A stretch of DNA of 10,949 bases, from positions 1 through 10,949 of the forward strand of contig SLGQ01000217.1 of assembly GCA_007136595.1 (NCBI GenBank), in the 5' to 3' direction. The stretch comes from Candidatus Sumerlaeota bacterium (GTDB taxonomy: Bacteria; UBP6; UBA1177). The translations under genes and the position numbers were made by a program. The notes under the pieces are model-generated. The model was not told the origin of the DNA and did not search any database. It saw only the letters and a list, made by a program, of their open reading frames with translations. This document shows, one piece after another, positions 7,517 through 10,949 of the stretch (position 1 is the first letter of the stretch; the number at the start of each line of letters is the position of its first letter).

Positions 7517-9387
7517 GAAAAAGTAACCCTCTGAACAAGGTTTTGCCACTGTTTTTTGATAACTTTTTTTTCATTTTTCTGGTTTATCTTTACTATAGCG
7601 GTGTTATCATAAAAGATCTTTCGATCAGCGAGCCGTTCCGATATCGATATTTTAATACACTTGTCGTTTTTTTCATTTATTTTTCTGTCTGTTATACCCT
7701 GTTTTTATTGCACAAAATAGTCGGGTTGAAGTTTAAAGGAGAAAGGCACTCATTAATATTCCAATATTTGTCATGGTTTGCAGTTTCAGTTTTGACAATT
7801 TTTCTTTTTATTGACTGTAATACTTTTGTGACAATGAAACTGCACCTTTATTCACCTTTTATGATAGATAATTTGTTGAAAGCGGATGTTTTCAAAGAGC
7901 TCAATTTCGGGATTAATACCCTGGTTACTTTTGCTGTTTTTTTTGTTCTTGTTTTCGGGATAAATTTTCTTTTTCTTCACATTTTAAGAAAAATGGAGGA
8001 TTTTTTTGAAGCTTTCGGAAAAATATTGAACCTTGTTTTTTTAACACTTTTTATCTCTGTTTCAGGAGTGATTTTATTTAACTCCTCAAAGATAGCCGAA
8101 AGTGATTTCAGAGAACCGATCCCGTTTTTTTATCCGGTATATACATTTTTTTCAACACAGTTTTCATCAGTTGAGAATGTGAAGGAAATGGAAGTGAATT
8201 ACCCATATGAAAAATTTGCGGAAGTTAAACTCAACAACAAGAAAGATATCCTGTATATTCTTGTTGAATCATTAAGAAGTGATGTTTTTAATGAAAAATA
8301 TATGCCCCGCACTTACCGGTTTTTCAATGAACAGGAATGCATAACTTCAAAATACCACCACTCAGGTGAACTTTCTACCATTTACGGTGTTTTCTCTTTT
8401 CTTTACGGACTGAACATACATCACTACTACCCTTTTTATTTTTCAGGTGACAGATCTGTTCCGATCAGAATTTTATCAAATAACGGCTATAAAACTTTAG
8501 GGCTTGCCGCATCAGGGCTTAAAAGGTGGTCGGTTCACTCGGATGTTCTCGTTGATCAGTTTGAACTATATAGAGAGTTCAGAGGAAAAGAGTGGAGGGC
8601 AGATGAAAGAATGGTGCGGTGGACTAAAAAGTATATCAGCGGAATAAAAGATGACAGACCCAGGTTTTACTTTATGTTTTTCAATTCGACCCACCACAAC
8701 TATTTTTATCCGGAGGAATTTGAAAAACACCTTCCAACCATAGATGTCAACTTTAATTTTTTCAGAAGCGCATCTCTAAGAAACAGAAAAGATGAAGTTT
8801 GGAACAGATATCTTAATGCCACGGGCTTCGTTGATCACAAAATTGGAGAAATGCTTGAAAGTTTTAAAGATAAAATTGATAGCGGTGAGCTTATAGTAGT
8901 TCTTTCTGGGGATCACGGAGAGGAATTCTGGGATCACGGATCTTTAGGACATGGAAAAATTTCAAATAACGCAAGAAGTCAAGTGCCATTAATGATCTGT
9001 CTTCCCGGTTCAGAGTCTAAAGAGGTGCTTTTGAGCAGCCACACAGATATTTTTCCTACAATAATTGATCACCTCGGCACAACTCCTAAACTCGATCCTG
9101 CTGTATGGTCGAACGGAATTTCACTTCTTGGCACGATCCCTGAAGATAGATACATCGTTGTAGGGGGATTTGATTTTCCAAGAAGAAGCGAAGAGGTTAC
9201 TTTAATAAATAATTATGGGAAACTGTTTTTGAGAAAAACCACAAGCTCTATTGACAGTAAAAATTTCTTTAATGTCATTAAAAGAACAGACCTTGATGAT
9301 AACGAAATCTCTGATAAAAAAATCTATAAAAAACTTGACCCAATGATTGGCAGATTTTCTGTTGATATGAATAAGTTCTTCAAATAA
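7513..9387 (+). CDS. YejM/PbgA-like membrane sulfatase-superfamily protein
   Basis: This 624-residue protein has about five transmembrane segments (roughly 14-34, 46-70, 83-103, 131-157, 170-190) and an extracytoplasmic sulfatase fold from about 243. Metal and catalytic positions appear complete: Glu252 (LVESLRSD), Thr289 as likely nucleophile (GELSTIYGVFSFLYG), His394 (NSTHHNY), Asp467-His468 (SGDHGEEFWDHG) and His480 (GHG). The blocks SGDHGEEF, GHG, SQVPLMI and a YGVFSFLYGL-type motif followed by ILSNNGYKTLGLAAS resemble YejM/PbgA/LapC of enterobacteria, an inner-membrane protein that controls LPS synthesis through LapB and FtsH. No claim of that function is made, since the membrane region need not be homologous. 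The ATG overlaps the upstream stop (ATGA) with only a weak purine run before it, which points to translational coupling and matched amounts of the two proteins. It could instead be a headgroup transferase. No terminator is evident after it. Confidence 0.83.
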   Translation: MRKSNPLNKVLPLFFDNFFFIFLVYLYYSGVIIKDLSISEPFRYRYFNTLVVFFIYFSVCYTLFLLHKIVGLKFKGERHSLIFQYLSWFAVSVLTIFLFIDCNTFVTMKLHLYSPFMIDNLLKADVFKELNFGINTLVTFAVFFVLVFGINFLFLHILRKMEDFFEAFGKILNLVFLTLFISVSGVILFNSSKIAESDFREPIPFFYPVYTFFSTQFSSVENVKEMEVNYPYEKFAEVKLNNKKDILYILVESLRSDVFNEKYMPRTYRFFNEQECITSKYHHSGELSTIYGVFSFLYGLNIHHYYPFYFSGDRSVPIRILSNNGYKTLGLAASGLKRWSVHSDVLVDQFELYREFRGKEWRADERMVRWTKKYISGIKDDRPRFYFMFFNSTHHNYFYPEEFEKHLPTIDVNFNFFRSASLRNRKDEVWNRYLNATGFVDHKIGEMLESFKDKIDSGELIVVLSGDHGEEFWDHGSLGHGKISNNARSQVPLMICLPGSESKEVLLSSHTDIFPTIIDHLGTTPKLDPAVWSNGISLLGTIPEDRYIVVGGFDFPRRSEEVTLINNYGKLFLRKTTSSIDSKNFFNVIKRTDLDDNEISDKKIYKKLDPMIGRFSVDMNKFFK

Positions 9388-9497
9388 CAACAATTATATC
9401 CATTAAATAATTTGTGTTTCAGGTGTTAATGTTTTCTAATTTTGTCTAAACTAGAATAGAGGTATCAAAAATAAATTCATTTAATGCGAAAAAAAAT

Positions 9498-9526
9498 TTG
9501 ATTTTGTGCCTGAGTGTCATTATATT
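9498..9526 (+). promoter_or_regulatory. Sigma70-type promoter for the small exported Cys-rich protein
   Basis: TTGATT (9498-9503) and TATATT (9521-9526) are separated by exactly 17 nt. Transcription would start near 9533, leaving a leader of about 30 nt that holds the Shine-Dalgarno site. The rest of the 175-base gap after the previous gene shows no gene or strong hairpin. Confidence 0.65.
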
Positions 9527-9549
9527 GTCTGTGCCTGTTAACCATTTTT

Positions 9550-9557
9550 AAGGAGGT
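9550..9557 (+). promoter_or_regulatory. Near-ideal Shine-Dalgarno site
   Basis: AAGGAGGT, a full anti-16S complement, has its GGAGG core 6 nt before the ATG at 9563. It is the best ribosome binding site in the window and suggests high expression of this short gene. Confidence 0.85.
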
Positions 9558-9562
9558 AACGA

Positions 9563-9796
9563 ATGTTAAAGGCACTTTTTAAGTCAATGGTTGTTTTAGC
9601 ACTGTTTTTTTCATTTTCTACTGTTTTTGCTGCCGAAATAAAGTGTAATGCAAAAACAAAAACCTGTCACTTTGAAACTTGCAGACACTACAACTGTAAA
9701 GATTGCACTCAAACTTTTCAATCTGAACAGGAAGCAGTGTCAGCTGGCTACAAATTTTGCAAAAGATGTGCCAAAAGTCAGAAAAAAAGTAAATAG
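9563..9796 (+). CDS. Small exported cysteine-rich protein with Ada-like metal-binding pattern
   Basis: This 77-residue protein has a clear signal peptide: Lys near the start, a hydrophobic core VVLALFFSF (10-18), and a likely cleavage after VFA (residue 23). The mature part is about 54 residues with seven cysteines (28, 35, 40, 45, 48, 66, 69) and His 36 and 42. The order CRHYNCKDC, then FQSEQEAVSAGYKFCKRC, matches the core of the zinc-binding domain of the alkyl-transferase Ada, where a first Cys pair is followed by a F.S...A...GY.PC..C block. Here the domain stands alone and is exported rather than fused to a DNA methyltransferase. It might bind metal in the periplasm or outside the cell, or form disulfides; function is unknown. 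It has its own promoter, an excellent ribosome binding site and its own terminator, so it is monocistronic and probably well expressed. The coding call is strong; the domain likeness is by motif. Confidence 0.88.
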   Translation: MLKALFKSMVVLALFFSFSTVFAAEIKCNAKTKTCHFETCRHYNCKDCTQTFQSEQEAVSAGYKFCKRCAKSQKKSK

Positions 9797-9824
9797 CCAA
9801 AACAGGCATTACTTTCTAAACAAG

Positions 9825-9862
9825 GCGGATTCTGTTTCCAAAACGGAGTCCGCTTTTTTTTT
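9825..9862 (+). terminator. Strong intrinsic terminator after the small Cys-rich gene
   Basis: A 13-bp stem (9825-9837 with 9841-9853, two G-U pairs) closes a 3-nt CCA loop and is followed by nine T residues (9854-9862). It isolates the small gene from the MORN gene. It also makes an ATG at 9863 an unlikely start, because that codon lies directly after the T-tract. Confidence 0.92.
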
Positions 9863-9877
9863 ATGTATAAAAAACCC

Positions 9878-9906
9878 TTTACATCTTTTATTTTACAGGT
9901 TAAATT
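9878..9906 (+). promoter_or_regulatory. Putative promoter for the MORN-protein/amidohydrolase unit
   Basis: TTTACA (9878-9883, 5/6) and TAAATT (9901-9906, 4/6) have a 17-nt spacer. Transcription from about 9913 would begin after the ATG at 9863 but 28 nt before the TTG at 9941, which supports the shorter reading of the gene. Confidence 0.5.
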
Positions 9907-9930
9907 ACCCCAGTTTTGTTTTGTTGGCAG

Positions 9931-9935
9931 GGTGG
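9931..9935 (+). promoter_or_regulatory. Ribosome binding site supporting a TTG start at 9941
   Basis: GGTGG, within GGGTGG, lies exactly 5 nt before the in-frame TTG at 9941, the same spacing as at the other three TTG starts. The alternative ATG at 9863 has no usable site outside the terminator hairpin. Confidence 0.55.
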
Positions 9936-9940
9936 CGGCT

Positions 9941-10738
9941 TTGAAGTGGTTATACTTCATAATTATTTTCATGCTATTATTTTCTTCATTATCAGCCGGG
10001 AAGGATGACGATATTGAATCCGAGATAGAAAAAAGAGAGGTGAAAGTTCCAAAAGTAACCGATCAGAGAATTCAGGGATACAGGAAAGATTATCAGAAAG
10101 TTACTTCAGATAAAATTCAGATAAAGGGACAGCGGAAACCTAAGCCGGTGAAATCTGTTGAACCGGTTCAGCCTTCTCCACCGGCAAAAGTTGAGGCAGT
10201 TGAAAAAAAACAGGAAGCAGTTCAGATACAGGAAGAGAAGGCCGTTGAAACACCCGGAACAAAAGAGTCTGAGGAAGAAAAACTTGCTCCGGGATATTAC
10301 GGAAGCGTAAAAAACGGAAAAAGGGAGGGACTTGGAACCCTTGTTCTTCAAAATGGCGATGTCTATAGGGGTAACTGGCGTAATGACAGAAAATCGGGTC
10401 ACGGAATTTATTTTTTTGCAGATGGAACGAGGTATAACGGCAGTTGGAGCAATGATGCAATGAATGGGCAGGGTTCACTTTTGTTTCAGGATGGAAGCTC
10501 TTATTTCGGTGAATTCAAAAACGGTACGATAACAGGTTTGGGAACATTTACATATAGAGACGGTGCGATCTATTCCGGAGAATGGAACGATGGAAAGTGG
10601 CATGGTGAAGGGAAACTCATTTTGCCTGACGGCAGAGAGATCGAAGCGGTTTTTGCAAACCACAAGATCATAAGGGTTATCGGTGACGAGCCGGAAAAAG
10701 AATGTGTTGACGAGGATGTTGTGTGTCCAGTATTTTAG
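9941..10738 (+). CDS. Exported MORN-repeat protein
   Basis: From TTG at 9941 the product is 265 residues. It starts with a signal peptide or membrane anchor (KWLYFIIIFMLLFSSLSA, about residues 2-19). A low-complexity Lys/Glu/Pro/Val-rich linker runs to about 115. Five MORN repeats of 23 residues each follow (about 118-140, 141-163, 164-186, 187-209, 210-232), with the pattern YxGxWxNxxxxGxGxxxxxDG. A partial sixth unit and a short tail with two cysteines (255 and 262) end the protein. MORN repeats form an extended beta structure used for protein or membrane binding; the partner is unknown. The open frame extends up to an ATG at 9863, but that start touches the upstream terminator T-tract, precedes the likely promoter and would hide the signal peptide behind 26 residues. 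TTG at 9941 is therefore preferred. The stop is 21 nt before the next gene, so the two are probably co-transcribed. Confidence 0.8.
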   Translation: MKWLYFIIIFMLLFSSLSAGKDDDIESEIEKREVKVPKVTDQRIQGYRKDYQKVTSDKIQIKGQRKPKPVKSVEPVQPSPPAKVEAVEKKQEAVQIQEEKAVETPGTKESEEEKLAPGYYGSVKNGKREGLGTLVLQNGDVYRGNWRNDRKSGHGIYFFADGTRYNGSWSNDAMNGQGSLLFQDGSSYFGEFKNGTITGLGTFTYRDGAIYSGEWNDGKWHGEGKLILPDGREIEAVFANHKIIRVIGDEPEKECVDEDVVCPVF

Positions 10739-10748
10739 TTTTTAAGAT

Positions 10749-10754
10749 GGGAGG
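10749..10754 (+). promoter_or_regulatory. Ribosome binding site fixing the TTG start at 10760
   Basis: GGGAGG ends 5 nt before the TTG at 10760. The next in-frame ATG (10772) would be 17 nt away, too far, so TTG is the start. Confidence 0.75.
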
Positions 10755-10759
10755 TTGTT

Positions 10760-10949
10760 TTGAATAAAAGTATGCTTGAAAATCTCAGGAAAGAGTTCCA
10801 TGAAAATCCTGAACTCTCTTTTCAGGAAGAAAAAACATCTTCGATAATAAAAAAGTTCATCCGTGATACAGTTGGGGAAAATGATCTATTTACAATTCAT
10901 CACCCATTTAAAACTTCGGTGGTAGTTGAATACAGAGGCGGAGGGAATG
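10760..10949 (+). CDS. N-terminus of an M20-family amidohydrolase/peptidase (cut by window end)
   Basis: The first 63 residues run to the window edge. The segment LRKEFHENPELSFQEEKTSS at residues 9-28 is the well-known N-terminal signature of M20D amidohydrolases (IAA-amino acid hydrolase and hippurate hydrolase type: LR..LH.NPELSF.E..T). These are zinc-dependent enzymes that cleave N-acyl amino acids or short peptides in the cytoplasm. The catalytic metal ligands lie beyond the window, so substrate and integrity cannot be judged. The gene follows the MORN gene by 21 nt and is probably in the same operon, although the two have no obvious shared function. Confidence 0.85.
   Translation, partial: MNKSMLENLRKEFHENPELSFQEEKTSSIIKKFIRDTVGENDLFTIHHPFKTSVVVEYRGGGN

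Noticed and set aside
9434..9456. TTCTA...TAGAA inverted repeat after the second sulfatase-type gene
   Set aside because: A 5-bp A/T-rich stem with a 13-nt loop and no T-run is expected by chance here.
9648..9944. Open frame of 98 codons overlapping the Cys-rich gene and the terminator
   Set aside because: It overlaps a well-supported gene, crosses a strong terminator and has no ribosome site or recognisable motif.
1..10949. tRNA, rRNA, CRISPR, insertion sequence or attachment site
   Set aside because: No clustered repeats, transposase, cloverleaf-like sequence or long direct repeats were seen; intergenic gaps are all under about 180 bases.

Overview
This is an AT-rich bacterial chromosome segment with housekeeping genes and several envelope or secreted proteins. 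I see no mobile element, CRISPR array, tRNA or rRNA. The clear GGAGG-type Shine-Dalgarno sites argue against Bacteroidetes. An LtaS/YejM-type enzyme pair, signal peptides and a periplasm-type MORN protein would suit a Gram-negative-type or candidate-phylum bacterium. The sequence alone does not fix the phylum. A notable habit is the use of TTG start codons: four genes (911, 5621, 9941, 10760) start with TTG, each exactly 5 nt after a GAGG, GGAGG or GGTGG core.

Layout. Positions 3-221 are the 3' end of a gene that looks like a HEPN-domain protein. Positions 306-743 (minus) encode an ArfB-type ribosome-rescue hydrolase with its own promoter. Divergent from it, 911-3151 (plus) encodes a UvrD/PcrA-type SF1 helicase with a long lysine-rich N-terminal extension and an operator-like inverted repeat over its -10 box. 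Convergent to the helicase, with only 4 nt between the stop codons, is a minus-strand pair, der (4082-5446) followed by a YihY/BrkB membrane protein (3156-4085). That pair overlaps by 4 nt (ATGA).

Divergent from der, a near-consensus promoter (TTGACT-17-TATAAT) drives two tandem membrane-anchored sulfatase-superfamily enzymes (5621-7516 and 7513-9387), again with a 4-nt ATGA overlap. The first is LtaS-like and the second resembles YejM/PbgA. Both keep the metal-binding and nucleophile positions, so they probably modify a lipid or surface polymer outside the inner membrane. Next is a monocistronic gene for a small exported Cys-rich protein with an Ada-like metal-binding pattern (9563-9796). 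It has a strong promoter, a near-ideal Shine-Dalgarno site and a strong intrinsic terminator. A second transcription unit then starts with an exported five-repeat MORN protein (best start TTG at 9941) and continues 21 nt later into the N-terminus of an M20-type amidohydrolase, cut by the window end.

The best candidates for something less described are the co-translated LtaS-like/YejM-like pair, the exported Ada-like protein, and the TTGAC-N7-GTCAA site on the helicase promoter. No gene here is an obvious defence or mobile system.
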